From: Siphonodentalium dalli
Taxonomy: Eukaryota > Mollusca > Scaphopoda > Gadilida > Siphonodentaliidae
Length of the DNA stretch: 64,000 bases
NCBI GenBank assembly: GCA_032622095.1
Contig: CP136061.1
Coordinates: 123,580,754 to 123,644,753 of the forward strand
Direction of reading: 5' to 3'
Shown: piece after piece, positions 1-11,943 of the stretch
How positions within the stretch are numbered: the stretch's first letter is position 1
Layout of the letters: each line of letters begins with the position of its first letter
Position numbers and translations under genes: made by a program
Notes under the pieces: model-generated
What the model was told of the DNA's origin: nothing
The model's input: only the letters and a program-made list of their open reading frames with translations
The model's database searches: none

Positions 1-1314
1 AATAAGTCCACAGTATGTCTTGAATATATATATATATATATAATATATTAAACATCAACAGTAATTGTAGCATCTAACATTTAAGCTTATATTGTAAAGA
101 TGTGTAGTATTAACATTTTAAACTTCTATAATTATAGATGTATATTAGGCCCAAAACAAAAAAGGGTTTTGTTTCACGGGCACCTGCGCGTCGACTTTTA
201 ACCCCCGCGTCGGTGCTTTTTATTGGTATTTTGACCCCAGAATATATCAAATAGACCTAATTCCACGAATAACAACGAAAAAAGGTAACAGCTAATACAA
301 CTCGCGATTTTACATCAAGTAAGCTTTAATATTCTGTCTTGTTTATTACCTATGTAAAGGTGTCATACAACTGGATTCAGAGTGGAAGTATTCCACAAAC
401 AAATGCGGGGAAATTGCCAGAAAAGGAGTTTATTTATATGCAAAAAGATTGATTTGTTGTTTAAAAAGTTGGAATCAATTTTCTGGATGATATGGTACAT
501 GACAAAATGCGACATAGCACTCAATTTCATACATTTGAGCTGGGCCATGTACCATAATACTAACCTAAATCACGCTCTACCTGTTTGGAACTCTAAAATA
601 ATTCTATATTTGCAAATTTGGTATTGAAAACATCAAATGATTTTAAGTTTACAATAAATGTTCCGGTTCCGATTCTCAGTTAGTTTTTTTTTTTGTCATC
701 ACCACCACCGGAAATGAAAACGAAACTGAATTCGAAACCGGGTGAGGTGATAATTGGTTATTGGGTTGGCTTTTGAGACAAATATTAAATTGTATTGTGC
801 AACAAAGATGCACTTTTGCACAGAAATTGTATTAAATAGGAAGAAATAATTTGCTGTGGAACAAACTGCATCTATGCTGCACAATTTGACAAAGCCAGCA
901 ATCCACAAAACCTTTCTTAATTACCCCCAACAGTCAATAATAGCTAGCCTGTTTGTTAGTTTTGTAAGTTTTCCAGTATGATGTATATGGCTTGTGGAAA
1001 ATAAAAATAAAACCCTCCCTCCCTCATAGTTTTGAAAAATAAATTGCCTGTGAAACAAAACTTTTTTATTTTGGCCTTACTATTATTAATTTTGTAATAA
1101 TAATAATGTTTGTATCATTTGGCATTTTAGCATTGTTCTATGTGGCATAGTCTAAAAGTCTAGGTTATTTTGCATTATGGAGTAGATATGCTGTACATAA
1201 TTCTTAAATGCCTTGGAATTGAGAGCTGTTATTTTAAATTGAGAGCTTTGATTGTAACAAAGTTTACAAGTTGGGATATAGGATTCGGCTTCTTGGAAAA
1301 TGTTCGCAACATGA
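1..1314. other. AT-rich sequence without a recognised gene
   Basis: No exon-like stretch, splice pair or familiar protein motif was found in any frame. A short TA microsatellite lies at about 24-42. The open frames here are short and look like chance. Confidence 0.5.
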
Positions 1315-1780
1315 ATAATTATACCCCCACTTTCGAAGAAAATGGGGAGTATACTGGATTGACTGCGTCTGTCTGTCTGGACTGGACGTCCGTCCATCAC
1401 ACTTTCTCCCTCAGTGTGTCCGACCTCATAACTCGGAACAACTATGAACAGATTTCAATAATTTTTTGTATGCAATCTCCTTAGGACCGTCTATCTGCAT
1501 TATGCTAATTGCGGTGCCGTCCGACTTTCTTTTTTTAAGTTACGCCTTACTTTTTTACTTAGAAAATTCTGTCCGACTTAATAACTTTAACAAATATGAA
1601 CCAATTTCAATAATTTTTGGTATACATGCTTCTCACAACACCCTCTCTACATGATGCGGCTCAGGGTTAGCTCGGACTGTTTTTCCTAACATTACACTTC
1701 ATTTTCGACTTATTTTGACTTTTTTGTGGATGCTGTTTACGGATAATGCGGGTTGAATTTGCCACCATGGGGGTATGCTA
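1315..1780. repeat. Hairpin-headed modular repeat (family H4)
   Basis: It opens with an imperfect hairpin at 1321-1353 (ATACCCCCAC, TTTCGAAGAAAA loop region, GGGGAGTAT). A GTCTGTCTGTC / GTCCGTCC box follows, then two diverged modules that share 'ataactcggaacaactat' or 'aacaaatatgaac' with 'atttcaataat'. It closes near 'ccaccatgggggtatgc'. The plan matches families H1, H2, H3 and H5 elsewhere in the window, although the sequence differs. Confidence 0.55.
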
Positions 1781-3516
1781 GCACGCGAGTGCACACCTCT
1801 TGTTTTGTCTGAGCTTGTATTCCTACATTTTCTGGTCAAACTTGGCACAGATATTAACAACTATGCGAACCTGTGCACCTACGAATATGAGCTTGATCCA
1901 ACATTTTTAGTGTAGTTTTCCCTCTTTTTCGACATTGATATTTTTCGCAACGTGCATAATTTTGTCACGAGTTTGTATTCCTTGCCTTTTTTTTCTTCAA
2001 AAGTCAAATATGTTAATATAGCTACCCAATTGGGACAATCACACCTCAATTTACAGTTTTGATTCAATTCTGAACAGTCCTTGACTATTGTCTTTATGTG
2101 AATAAAAAGTAAAATCTTGCAAAGACAGATTCATGTAATCTACTTATTTTTATAATTTTTGTGGATAGTTTTATACAAACCTTTCAATTAATTAACATGT
2201 TATTGGTTAATTTTATGTTGATATGATCTACCATAACTATTCCACGAACTGACTAACAAAAGACAAGTTCTAAAAAAAAAATTCGGGAAAGTTCATAATT
2301 GATTTAATATGTGCAGCAATGTCGGCCCCTAAATTATGTCCATTCTTGTCATGGAATTGAAATGTGATATTGATTCCTATGTATATATTGAGTTCTAGTA
2401 CAGTTGCTACCAGGCACTTTGGTCTGTATCTGGAGAAACAATGAAGATTGTAACATAGAAATAATCTCAAGTTTGTCAGATCCCCCTTCTATCATCAATA
2501 TTTTGGAGGAATATTTGTTTATATATGAAGTTCTAAATCACAAAGTGTTTGCAATAGGATTTCATAGTTGTAATGATTTACAAACACTTCGGTTTAAATT
2601 TTGGTTTAAATTCCGACCCACTCCTTTAAAAGTTCTTAAATTCATGAAGGTCTTTGAAAAATACTTAAAAATCAACCTCTATCCTTTCGAGCTGAAACGG
2701 TTGACCCATTGGGGTTAGCCGGATTTTAACCGGTTGACGACCGCTAATTTCTAGCGGACTTCTCTCAGACTAATTATGTCGACATTATGCCATGCTCCCG
2801 GGACAAACCTAGGTGAGAAATAGTAGCTGAAATAAAGACCTTATTCACGGCATTTAACGATATTCAAAAACACGCATTCATTGTTCTTTTGCTGGCTCTC
2901 GTGATGGGGGAATGAGCAAGTGAAATTTGTGAATGGCAGGGGGGATCGCTTATTTGCCGTGATCAGCATATGTTTGGGCATTTGTACAACGAGTAACAAT
3001 AGTATGGGTATTGGTAAAACGAGTAACAAAACTATATATTAAAGATCTGTAATATATCATCATCATTGGTATATCCTCCAATGAATTATATATAAAGACA
3101 AGAAAGTAATAACTAATAACTATATAACAAAAAGGAAGGTCAGTAAGGTGACAGACTCAGTCCTATTCAGCTATTCGTCGGTATCATGATCGCGGACACT
3201 AACTATCGATAGCCGTGTTCACTTTTCAAATTTCAATACGAAATAATACTGAGTCTGAGGGGTGTCAATCAGATGACAGATTCACTGATTCAGTGACGTC
3301 ATTGCTTTGAACTATCCCACCTGGACACACTGCCCACGTGCTCTCGTCGGAAGATCAGAGAAAACTTCAAAGGCCGGAATTGATTGAAGGTCGCAGACAC
3401 GCTACTCAGTGTCTGAAACTTCCGCGTGCTCCAAGCTGCATTGCACTCTACTATCGGTGGCACAGGGGTTAGAATTACTTTTGCATCATTTATCTTATTA
3501 TTTTGAGGGTACCAGG

Positions 3517-4572
3517 TAGGCTCCTGCGAATATTCGATATTCGATTCGAGATTCGATTCGAAAGTCAAATTCGAGTCGAAATTGCCAACTCGAAATTTCG
3601 AATATACTATGACGGAAAAGTAGGCTGTTTCAGGACAAGTACAACATGTCGATCTTAGCTGTTTGTGGCATTTAATTCCAGAAAATTATGTATATATGCA
3701 CATTATAATTCTTATTGTACATAGCCAACAATTAGCCACGATAGGACGACTAAATACGTCTGAATTATATAGCTTTAAAATGGTAGCAAAAGCTAGCAGA
3801 TAGCCAATGGATCGACGACGCGGTAAATTATAATAGCTATGAGACTGGCCTACCGATAGCGTTATCCATCGTCTATTCGATTCCGCGTTATGTAATATGG
3901 GTGAGAATGTAAACAACACATGTTCCTGGTGTCGAAAAGTGCATTTTGGCACTGTTCTCTTTTGAAGTTGACTTTCAGTTTCAGAGTTTTCTTTTACAAT
4001 GGACAAAATGTCGTCCATCATTCATGTTTATTTTAAACATGATAAAGCTGCAGGCACGTGTGATGAATGCAACATGCATGGTGTATAAATCGCAAGCATC
4101 TGGGACAATGACCCATCTATGGAAACATCTGTTCAAGAAGCATCAACCAATACATGAAGAGGCTACACTGCGACTGTTGTTGCGTCTTCAAGTTTATAAC
4201 AACGGGTGTTTCCGAATGCCGATTTGCAATTTTGCATGTACATGCAAACTGTAGAAATTTCGTGTGATTTTAGTTTGATAATCCGTTTAGTGGTAATATA
4301 TTAATCGTTGTGATGGCCGCATGGACGTTTTAATCTGCTTTGTTTTCTTGACAATTATAAATTGAAGTTAATAGTATATCAAACGACGGTTTATCGCCAC
4401 ATAAGTTCTGATGGAACTTCATGCATGTAGTTCATAGAACGTTTCACAAATAATCTAATCGTTTACAAAACATACCTAATTGAGAATGCAACACACAGAT
4501 ATGATTCGATTCGATATTCGATTCGATTTCGTGAATTCGATTCGATCAAAATATCCAATTCGCAGGACCCTA
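3517..4572 (+). mobile_element. hAT-like element with BED-finger remnant (nested copy)
   Basis: The inverted ends are TAGGCTCCTGCGAAT (from 3517) and the complement of TAGGGTCCTGCGAAT (to 4572). A perfect 8-bp duplication GTACCAGG flanks them (3509-3516 and 4573-4580). Subterminal 'attcgattcgat' repeats lie at 3535-3600 and 4504-4550. The interior keeps the BED zinc-finger region of a hAT transposase but no catalytic domain, so the copy is an internally deleted derivative. Confidence 0.8.
3999..4168 (+). pseudogene. BED-type zinc-finger fragment of a hAT transposase
   Basis: From the ATG at 3999 the frame gives an aromatic stretch (HVYFKHD), then CDEC. The histidine half (THLWKHLFKKH) continues in a different frame after a frameshift near 4085. 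A C-x2-C pair, a T-x-L-type helix and paired histidines are the BED-finger pattern of ZBED/hAT transposases, where the finger binds the transposon ends. The RNase-H-like catalytic core and the hAT dimerisation domain are absent. Confidence 0.65.
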
Positions 4573-4712
4573 GTACCAGGGCATTATTCACGTTCACATT
4601 CAACTGACGGAGCGGGATGCGGTTTCGTCCGGTTGATTTTTTTCTAACCGGTTACGTCGTTATCCGGATGCTAACCGGTTATCCAGCTGTCCGTTTCAGC
4701 TCTACTATCCTT

Positions 4713-5264
4713 CAAAAGTTATTAAATCCCACAAAAAAGGTTTATATGGGTCAGTTTATTCAAAATTTGAAACAAAATATTGTAATCACAATGACGTTCA
4801 GACAACAAAGTTGCTGTTGATATGCTTACTATTAATAACAATTTGGGTTTTCCCCACTTCCATGAAACTTCATCAAGCTATGTGCAAACACTGACACACG
4901 CATTGTCAGCCATTAGCACAGTTTAACACATTGCAGACTGAAAAATGTCATCGGAAAATGCATTTCGATTCCTATTGCAAAATGTATACATGGAAATGGA
5001 AATAAATGTGTTTAGTATGTATTAGAAGGGAATACAGAGCCGTTATTGAGCAGAAAGTTATGAATTGAATACCTTGATGTTGAAAGATATATTTATTGAA
5101 GATTAATAATGAAATAATCCTTGGAAATGCCTCACCCGGTCCTTAAAATGCACTTCATAATCCCCAGAATTCTGTACGAACTCGGAGAGCTACCTTTGGC
5201 TCTTCTGTTTTGTCTTGGAAAGATTGTCACTAGAAAATTGAATTGTATGCGATTGATCTTGTAG
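4713..5264. other. Intronic or upstream sequence, nothing recognised
   Basis: This AT-rich segment between the hAT element and the first recognised exon shows no repeat family or coding signal. It ends in a splice acceptor, ...gatcttgtag, at 5264. Confidence 0.4.
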
Positions 5265-5418
5265 GACGATCACCAGTGGACAATCGTGGTGGCCAGTTGG
5301 AGATTGCCGGTGTTGTCGTCGGCAGCTGGGGTGCTAACATGTCAGCATCTGGAATATCGCCACAAGTGATGCAGGTCGGAGGAATGAGAAGATACCCTCC
5401 TGGTCCTTATGGACGAAG
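5265..5418 (+). CDS. FAM120A-like: FAM120-like protein, internal exon (window exon 1)
   Basis: This 154-nt exon lies between acceptor ttgtag and donor gaag|gtaaat. Only the third frame is open; it contains GGQLEIAGVVVGSWGAN followed by QVMQVGGMRRYPPGPYGR. The LEIAG-x-VVG-x-W core followed by a VGG and Arg/Gly/Pro-rich tail resembles, as I recall it, the C-terminal region of FAM120A/FAM120C, RNA-binding scaffold proteins also called constitutive coactivator of PPAR-gamma-like. The exon enters and leaves split codons: two leading bases complete an upstream codon, and the trailing 'ag' joins the first base of the next exon to give Arg. Earlier exons, including the N-terminal nuclease-like domain of that family, are not in view. 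The family call is from memory of a short motif; the exon itself is much more certain. Confidence 0.65.
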
Positions 5419-5494
5419 GTAAATTAACAGATGTCCACATGATAAATTATTCTGTACTGCATTGTTACGCCCATTTGAAAAAAAACTGTTGTAT

Positions 5495-6660
5495 TATGTA
5501 AATGGGTTGTCCGTCCGTCCCCTTTTGGTTTCCGGATGATAACTTTAGATTGAATCGAGTGAACTGAACCAAATTTGGTATGTTAGTTTACCACACCAAA
5601 ATACAGATAAAGTTCGAATATGGGTTTCGTCCGCATGATTTTGACTGAGTTGTGCCCTTTTTTATCCGCCGACCCAACGGGTTTGGAGGACTATTATAAT
5701 CGGCCTATGCGTCCGTCCGAGCTTTCCGGATGATAACTTTAGTAGAGTGAACCAAATTAAATTAAATTTGTTATGTGGGTTTACTAGCAGAAAAGACAGG
5801 TCAAGTTCGAATTCTGGTTCCGTCCGCCAATTTTCACCAGAGTTATGCCCCCATTTCGACTTAGAATTTGACCGTCTGTTAACATTTTTGATTTCCGACC
5901 GATAACTCCAGATTGAATTATTTGATCTGAACCAAAGTTGGTATGTGTATTTCCCAGCTAAAGATACAGGCCAAGTTCGAATATGGGTTCCGTCCAATTA
6001 TTTTTACGTGAGTTACGGCCCTTTTTCGACTTAGAATTTGACCGTCTGTTAACATTTTTAGTTTCCGACCGATTACTCCAGTTTGGATTATTTGATATGA
6101 ACCAAAGTTGGTATGTGTCTTTCTCCCAGCAAAACACAGGTCAAGTTCGAATTTGGGTTCCGCCCGCCAATTTTCACCAGAGTTATGTCCCTTTTTTACT
6201 TAGAATTTTTGCCAATTTGTGGTTTCCGGATGATAACTTGAGTAAATGTGTACTGAATGAAATTAAATTTGGTATGTAGGTTTACTAGCACTAAAGACAG
6301 GTTTTTATGCGCAAACAACGGTCGTACCAAGCCGACACTTAGAGGCGGACATGAGGTCTACCGACCTTTTATTCTACTTAGATTTTACCCGATTTGCGGT
6401 TTCCAGATGATAACTTTAGATTTAATCAAGTGAACTGAACCAAATTTGGTATATCGGTTTACCACCCCAAAATACAGATCAAGAATATTGGGTTTGTCCG
6501 CATGATTTTTACTGAGTTATGCCCCTTTTTCGACTTTGATTTTACCTGATATGCGGTTTCCAGATGATAACTTTAGATTGAATCGAGTGAACTGAACCAA
6601 ATTTGGTATACAGATCCAAGTTCAAATATGGGTTCTGTCTTCATGATTTTGCAGGTGAAG
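5495..6660. repeat. Tandem H1-type modules without the head hairpin
   Basis: A module of roughly 170-200 bp repeats about six times with divergence. It runs: 'gtttccggatgataacttt', 'gaaccaaatttggtatg', 'agatcaagttcgaatatggg', 'ttttac(t)gagttatgcccc', 'ttcgacttagaatttgacc'. The first copy is preceded by GTCCGTCCGTCC. The same module recurs at 7841-8035, 9280-9340, 12358-13215, 14334-15263 and 35520-35905, so it is a high-copy family. Confidence 0.8.
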
Positions 6661-6884
6661 TTCAAATTTGAGTCCGATCAGACCATTTTGCCAGAATTAT
6701 AGGATTTTTTTGGTCTGAAAATAGCCGAAATAAATATTTAAAAAAATAAAATCTGTTTCCGCAAGATAACTCAAGCTTTAAAGGACTTGGTTTTCTGTGT
6801 GTCTGGAGAATATACTTATTATTTTCCCCGTATAAACCACCGAAAGTGCTATGTAGGAAGCTGCAAACCTGCAAAGGCTTCTAT

Positions 6885-7075
6885 GCAAATATGAGAATAA
6901 ACAGGAGCTTCTGATTATGGGTGATTTCGATGTGGATTGGAATGTACATTCTGATGACAAACATTATCTACAAAACTGTCTTGTTGCCAAAGGATTTCAT
7001 CAGATTTTATCGAAAATCCACTACAGATTAAGGTTCATGTATTGACTTAATCTTTACAAACAAGGAAAATGTGCT
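6885..7075 (+). pseudogene. LINE endonuclease fragment
   Basis: One frame reads ELLIMGDFDVDWN; the L-x-GDFN-x-x-W block is typical of the APE-type endonuclease of non-LTR retrotransposons. After a frameshift near 7030 it continues as CIDLIFTNK, the family's downstream IDLIFTN block. The two motifs are separated by about the usual distance. The rest of the LINE (ORF1, reverse transcriptase) is absent. H1 modules lie on both sides, so this is a decayed scrap inside the intron. Confidence 0.65.
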
Positions 7076-7338
7076 TACGGTGATTTGGAAGTATACTATT
7101 CATACCACAAACTTGTTTGGATTGGATGGAATGATTGTTGGTGTGGTTATTTCTCACTGGTAACAAGGTATATTAATTTCAACTTAAAATGTTTATATTT
7201 TGAGTTTTCTGATTGATAACAAAAATTTGGTATGTAAATTTTTCAGTCAAAAATACCACGCTTGGAAGTTATTGGGTTTTATTTTTGTTATTATTTTGTA
7301 TTAAGTCAAAGGTTTCAAACAAATGAATTAAACCTTGC

Positions 7339-8095
7339 CCCATTCTACTCCAGAAACGGGCGTATTATTCCACGCCCCGACGACATGCTCTTGTTCGACT
7401 TAGAATTTGACCACATTTTTGCATTGAAATTAGGGGTATATCGGATATTCTTCAAATGTAAGCTCAAATTATTATTTTATGTTGCTGTAGTACAATTCGA
7501 AATGGCTAAAGGGCATATTTTGCCACACCCTAGCAATTAAATTAAAAAATTAAATATGCATCAGAAAATGGCAAATCAAAACTTATCTTGAAAGGTTTAA
7601 TTGAGGTGCCAAATGATGAACCGTCATAACCAAAGTTCTATTATGGAGCATTGATGACACCAGATCTATCACCCATGTCTGATGGCACCTTGCATTCTAT
7701 CTTTCTCCCATAAGTTATTACTATTTATAAAATTGGATTACACTGGAATGTTTTTGGTTACAGTTTACTCATATTTCAACAGAATTTCATGGGTTGTATA
7801 CATGCATACACAAACAATTTGTGTATGTTTAAACTATGTTAGTTTACCACACCAAAATACAGATCCAAGTTCGAATATGGGTTTCACCCGCATGATTTTG
7901 ACGATGAGTATTGTCCCTTTTTCTACTTATATTTTACCTGATATGCAGTTTCCAAATGATAACTTTAGATTGAGTCGAGTGAACTGAACCAAATTTGGTA
8001 TACAGATCAAGTTCAAATATGGGTTCTGTCAGCATCTCCCATTCTACTCCAGAAACGGGCGTATTATGCCACGCCCCGACGGCGTGCTCTTGTTT
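7339..8095. repeat. Duplicated 60-bp unit bracketing H1 modules
   Basis: The string 'ccattctactccagaaacgg' followed by 'gcgtattat...ccacgccccgacg...tgctcttgttt' occurs at 7339-7395 and again at 8037-8095 in the same orientation. Between them are unique AT-rich sequence and an H1 module at 7841-8035. Confidence 0.55.
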
Positions 8096-8107
8096 TTAGC
8101 TCACCTG

Positions 8108-9150
8108 AGCTCACCTGAGACAAAGTCTCAGGTGGAGCTATAGTCATCACTCGTCCGTCCGTTCATCCGTCCGTCTGTGTTTACTAATGACTACTTATGT
8201 GGCTAACATTGTGTAAAATGGATATTTATGTGCATAACTAGCCACGTAACCGCTTTCAGATGGACGTTCAAAAATGATCTATTTGGCCTAATCAGCTTAT
8301 TTAATTTTGTAGTCACTAAAAATTTGGAAACAAAAAGTCCATCGATTTAGACATCCATGACCTGCCAATAGGAGATGTTGGACACTGACTGACATTTATG
8401 TGGCTAGCCACCCAATCACGGACCTGTCAGTTTCTCCTATTCCACTGTCCCAGTTGCTGTGTGCAAGTTTTTGAGTTTTAATCAGCTTCTTCTGCTATAA
8501 TTCCAACATGTTATGAATCCATAATCTGGAGTTTTATCACTATCTACTACTTGATAGCCACATAAAATTTTATGGCTACATGAGAAGCCACATAAAAACT
8601 AAAGCCACATTACCATTTCTAGCCACATAGGTCGGAGCCACATATCTACCCATTTGTTCGTACGTCCGTCCATCCGTCCGTCCATCCGTCCGTCCGTCAA
8701 CAATTCTTTGAACATCTTCTCCTCTGAAACCGGAAGACCAAATTGGTTCATATTTGGTGTGGATGTTCCCTAGGTGACTCTCATTCAGATTTGTTCAAAT
8801 GAGGTCACTGGGTCAAATAGTTGCGAAGCCAGGGCCATAACTCTATTCCTCCATAGTAATTCTTACAACGACTTCTTGTTCAGAACCATTGGGCCGATTT
8901 AGCTAATATTTGGTATGGAGGGTCCTTGGGTGACTGGTGTTCAGATTTGTTCAAATGAGGTCACCCGGTCAATTAGTTGAGAAACCAGGGCCATAACTCA
9001 TAGTAATTCTTACAATGACTTCTTCTAAACAAATATTTGGACGATTTAGCTTATATTTGGTACAGAGAGACCTTGGGTGACTGGGGTTCAGATTTGTTCA
9101 AATGGGGTCACTGGGTCAAATAGGGGCAGAGCCAGGGACACATCACAGCC
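8108..9150. repeat. Hairpin-headed modular repeat (family H2)
   Basis: It starts with a strong hairpin at 8108-8139 (AGCTCACCTGAGAC / GTCTCAGGTGGAGCT). A GTCCGTCCGTTC box follows, then three diverged modules of about 150 bp. Each module has 'gaccaaattggttcatattt', 'gggtgactggtgttcagatt', 'tgttcaaatgaggtcac' and 'gccagggccataactc'. A separate insertion (8183-8655) interrupts it just after the head. A headless fragment of the family lies at 10610-10955. Confidence 0.7.
8183..8655. repeat. Insertion rich in inverted TATGTGGCTA / TAGCCACATA
   Basis: This segment separates the H2 head hairpin and first GTCCGTC box from a second GTCCGTCCATCC box. It carries at least seven copies of TATGTGGCTA or its complement, clustered at both ends, so it looks like a short inserted element with repeated termini. 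I could not fix its exact ends. Confidence 0.45.
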
Positions 9151-9279
9151 TCATATTTCTTACCTAGATTTTTCTTAGCATGTTCTTCATCTGTATGTAT
9201 TTTGGTATTGTTTATTTAACCCCTTCCACTCTTGTTTTGATATAGAATTTGTCTTCGATGAATTTTTTACACTTATATA

Positions 9280-9345
9280 CAGATCAAGTTAAAATATGGG
9301 TTTGATCCGATATATTTTAACAGAGTTATGGCCCTTTATAATTCA
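9280..9345. repeat. H1 module fragment
   Basis: A single partial module: 'acagatcaagttaaaatatg', then 'ggtttgatccgatatatttt', 'aacagagttatggcccttta'. It follows decayed sequence shared with 12960-13050 ('cttcatctgtatg...tttttggtattgttta'). Confidence 0.6.
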
Positions 9346-9563
9346 CACCTCTTTGCTATGCACTATTAATTTTTAAGAGAACACTGAAGCCTGTATTATT
9401 GAAAAAGCCAATTTATCATAGTGTGGTCACCTGATACTCTTGCTGAAGACTGCTTGCTTCAGACCAGTTTACCATCTGTCATTACATGACATGACATTTA
9501 GATAAATACCTATTCTACCAGAGTCTACAAGAATAAATAGGAATAGTCCATTGTTCATTTCTC

Positions 9564-9705
9564 CAAGCCTGGACATAGTGTGTCTGACATTTGCAGAATG
9601 AAGTCCCCAGATGGTGAATTTAGTGTTGCTACCCCATACAGCAGGCTAGCATCACCAAATACACCCTCAATTACCTTATTCTGCTTAGGCCTCATCTTCT
9701 GTGAC
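9564..9705. repeat. Hairpin MITE (gcagaatgaggtcccc family), partial copy
   Basis: It begins CAAGCCTGGACATAGTGTG, then 'tctgacatttgcagaatgaa'. One arm ('tccccagatggtgaatttag') is followed by a loop and a partial complement ending at 'gcttaggcctcatcttct'. Only the left part of the full element (compare 19656-20098) is present. Confidence 0.6.
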
Positions 9706-10084
9706 AATTTTTTTTTTAAACATGTTTTAAAATTTGAAAAAAGTGACACCACTATAACATCTGCACAGTTATGAAACTTTACTCTTTAATGAAATTATGG
9801 AAACATTCCACCCTCCCCCACCCACCCCCTCCCACATGGCCCAGACCCAACCCTGCCATCAACCAACATCCCTTCCAAGCCATATCAGCTCTCAATTTAA
9901 TACCTCTTCTCACCACAGAGGCATATATATCTGTAAAGGTACAGGTCATTAATTATATAAACTGGCCAGATGACATGTATTATTCTAATCTAAACATATC
10001 TGTAGCAATTTAACAACAAACTGGTGCTTCCATGGTTAGGTGATGACTGACATTCAATGATACTGTGAATGGCTTTGATTTCTT

Positions 10085-10513
10085 CAAGTCTGGAAATAGT
10101 GTGTCTGACATTTACATAGTGAGGTCCCCAGATGGTGAATTTAGTGTTGCTACAGCATGCTAGCATCACCAAATACACCCGCCAGGGACCTAATTCTGCT
10201 TAGTCCTCATCTTCTGGGAAGTATCCTAAGTATCAAATTGACAGTTTGATTTAGTCACTTTTTTCCACCTGTTCAGTTTCAATGTCGCCCTAATTTGTAG
10301 AAGATAAAATGCATAATTGAGGTGCTCAATGGGTGTGTATCACCAACTTCAACTGTAGGACTTCAATCTGTTCCTTGGTTTTATTGGCCATTGAGGCCTA
10401 ATCAGATTGAGGATGAATTTGGTGATGCTAGCCCGCCTTACAGAATATTGTCATTAAATCCACATTTTTGGGACCTAACTCTGCAAATGTCAGACATACT
10501 AAATTCAGGTTTG
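10085..10513. mobile_element. Hairpin MITE (gcagaatgaggtcccc family)
   Basis: The ends are inverted repeats: CAAGTCTGGAAATAGTGTG at 10085, and a right end (CAGACATACTAAATTCAGGTTTG region) at 10491-10513. The interior carries two decayed hairpins built from 'gaggtccccagatggtgaat' and its complement. At about 429 bp it is close to the copies at 19656 and 43791. No coding capacity. Confidence 0.65.
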
Positions 10514-10584
10514 GCCATTTCATATTAGTTTTTTAATCACCACTTATCCAGATGAAATCATACGGCTAATATTCAAAGAAAAAT

Positions 10585-10601
10585 GGGGGGGGGGGGGGGG
10601 G
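10585..10601. repeat. Poly-G tract (G17)
   Basis: Seventeen G in a row directly after 'ttcaaagaaaaat'. The context matches the right arm of the H4-type head hairpin (compare 1335-1353 and 11060-11085), which suggests expansion of a G run within that hairpin. Confidence 0.85.
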
Positions 10602-10609
10602 TATATATT

Positions 10610-10955
10610 GAATTAAATTTGTCTTCTATCTGTCAGGCTTCCATCCGTCTGCCTGTTGAGATGTCTATCCATCCATCCATCAATAATTGATTTCTTCTCC
10701 ATATTAAAGACGGAATGTGTTTATATAGTTCAGTGTGCATGTTCCCTAGGTGTCTCACAATCAGATTTGTTCAATTAAGTTCATCACATCAAATACATGT
10801 AGGTGCCAAGCCAGGGCCAAAACTCTTTCCCCCCATAGTAAGTCTTAAAACAGTTTTTTCTCAAGAACCATTAGGCCTACATGTATATAGCTTATATTTG
10901 GTATGGAGGGGCCTTGGGTGACGGGTTCAGATTTGTTCATGGGGTCATTTTTAGG
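10610..10955. repeat. H2-type modules, headless copy
   Basis: A box of CCATCCGTCTGCC and CCATCCATCCATC leads into H2 module text: 'atgttccctaggtgtctcac', 'gccagggccaaaactc', 'gcttatatttggtatggagg'. This copy is more diverged than 8108-9150. Confidence 0.6.
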
Positions 10956-11012
10956 AAATGAGGTCCCCAGAGGGTGAATTCGGTGATGTTAGTCCACCTT
11001 GCTGTTCCAATA
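10955..11012. repeat. Hairpin MITE fragment
   Basis: One arm only of the gcagaatgaggtcccc family: 'gaaatgaggtccccagaggg' then 'tgaattcggtgatgttag'. No complementary arm follows. Confidence 0.55.
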
Positions 11013-11826
11013 TTAGTTTCTTAACCAGCACTTATCCAGGTGAAATCATACCCTGATTTTTCAAAGAAAATTGGGGGTATATTGATAATTACTAGATGAA
11101 TGGATCTCATAGATGAGGATTCACATTTGTTCTAATAGGGGCAGAGATAAGAGATTTAACTCTCCTCTATGCTGTTTGGTACTGGTATAATAATATTGAT
11201 TTCTAGACAGCCTGGGTGGGGGCAATGGGGAGGGGGTGGAGATTTGACCCCCTATTTTAATCAAAAGTTAAAAATTTCATGCCCGATACTAAATTAGTTG
11301 TAGATTAGATGTTCACACCAAAAATAAGTTAGAACTGTTCTCGTAGTTTGGTTTGTTTTCTAACATGTATGTTTTTAAACCATCAGTCCATATGTTTCTA
11401 CTTCAGGTTAAACTGTTGGACCGAATTGGCCACAAATTTGAACTTTATGGGGGCGTCAGGTTGGTAATTATCAAACGTTTGAAAGCTTGAAGTACTGGTA
11501 CCAGTCGTAAAATTCAACCTAAGAGGAATGTACAAAGTGATTTTTGTGAACTTAGTACTGTGGTATGGTTGTCCTCTTTAAAAGGTAAGAGGTTGGAAAT
11601 TTGTCAGTGATGTGCAATTAGAAATTTCAAGGTGAAGAGCCCTGCTCATTTGAGAACATCCAGCTATGTCCATGTTTAGAACTTCAGTGATTCTGTCAAG
11701 TACTGACTCTTGTAGTCTTCAGAGTCCCTGTCTTCTCAGTCCTTACAGTCTGGTGAGCGACCCACATTCATTGACTGTCTTGTTCTTGGTGTGATCAGAC
11801 ATTTTATAAAATTAGTCAATTATTTA

Positions 11827-11943
11827 AAGCTCTCACTGAGAGCTTTCCGATGAATGGCAACAAGCCATAATTCCGACTAAATCCTGAAAAGTTACCCATA
11901 ATTCTGCTGTGGTTAAGGAGTTGATTATTTAGGGCATTATGTA
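11827..11943. repeat. Foldback MITE, right arm only
   Basis: It starts at the loop (AAGCTCTCACTGAGAGCTTT) and reads outward through 'ccgatgaatggcaacaagcc', 'ccgactaaatcctgaaaagt', 'tacccataattctgctgtgg' to 'gggcattatgta'. The matching left arm is missing. This is the only right-arm-only copy I see. Confidence 0.75.

Larger units (their letters stand above)
2687..4704. mobile_element. hAT-like non-autonomous DNA transposon (outer copy)
   Basis: The ends are inverted repeats: TCGAGCTGAAACGG at 2687-2700, and the complement of TAGAGCTGAAACGG at 4691-4704. They are flanked by a perfect 8-bp duplication CTATCCTT (2679-2686 and 4705-4712). An 8-bp duplication and a YARNG-type end are hAT hallmarks. 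ACCGGTT-containing subterminal repeats occur at both ends. A second hAT-like element (3517-4572) is nested inside. The unique interior (about 2750-3508) shows no transposase; it contains a palindromic CRE-type site TGACGTCA at 3294-3301, which may be chance. Confidence 0.75.

Noticed and set aside
3294-3301. CRE site (TGACGTCA) as promoter evidence
   Set aside because: A single 8-base site inside a transposon interior; the same motif also occurs in the arms of the element at 50724-56680, so it says little about a promoter.
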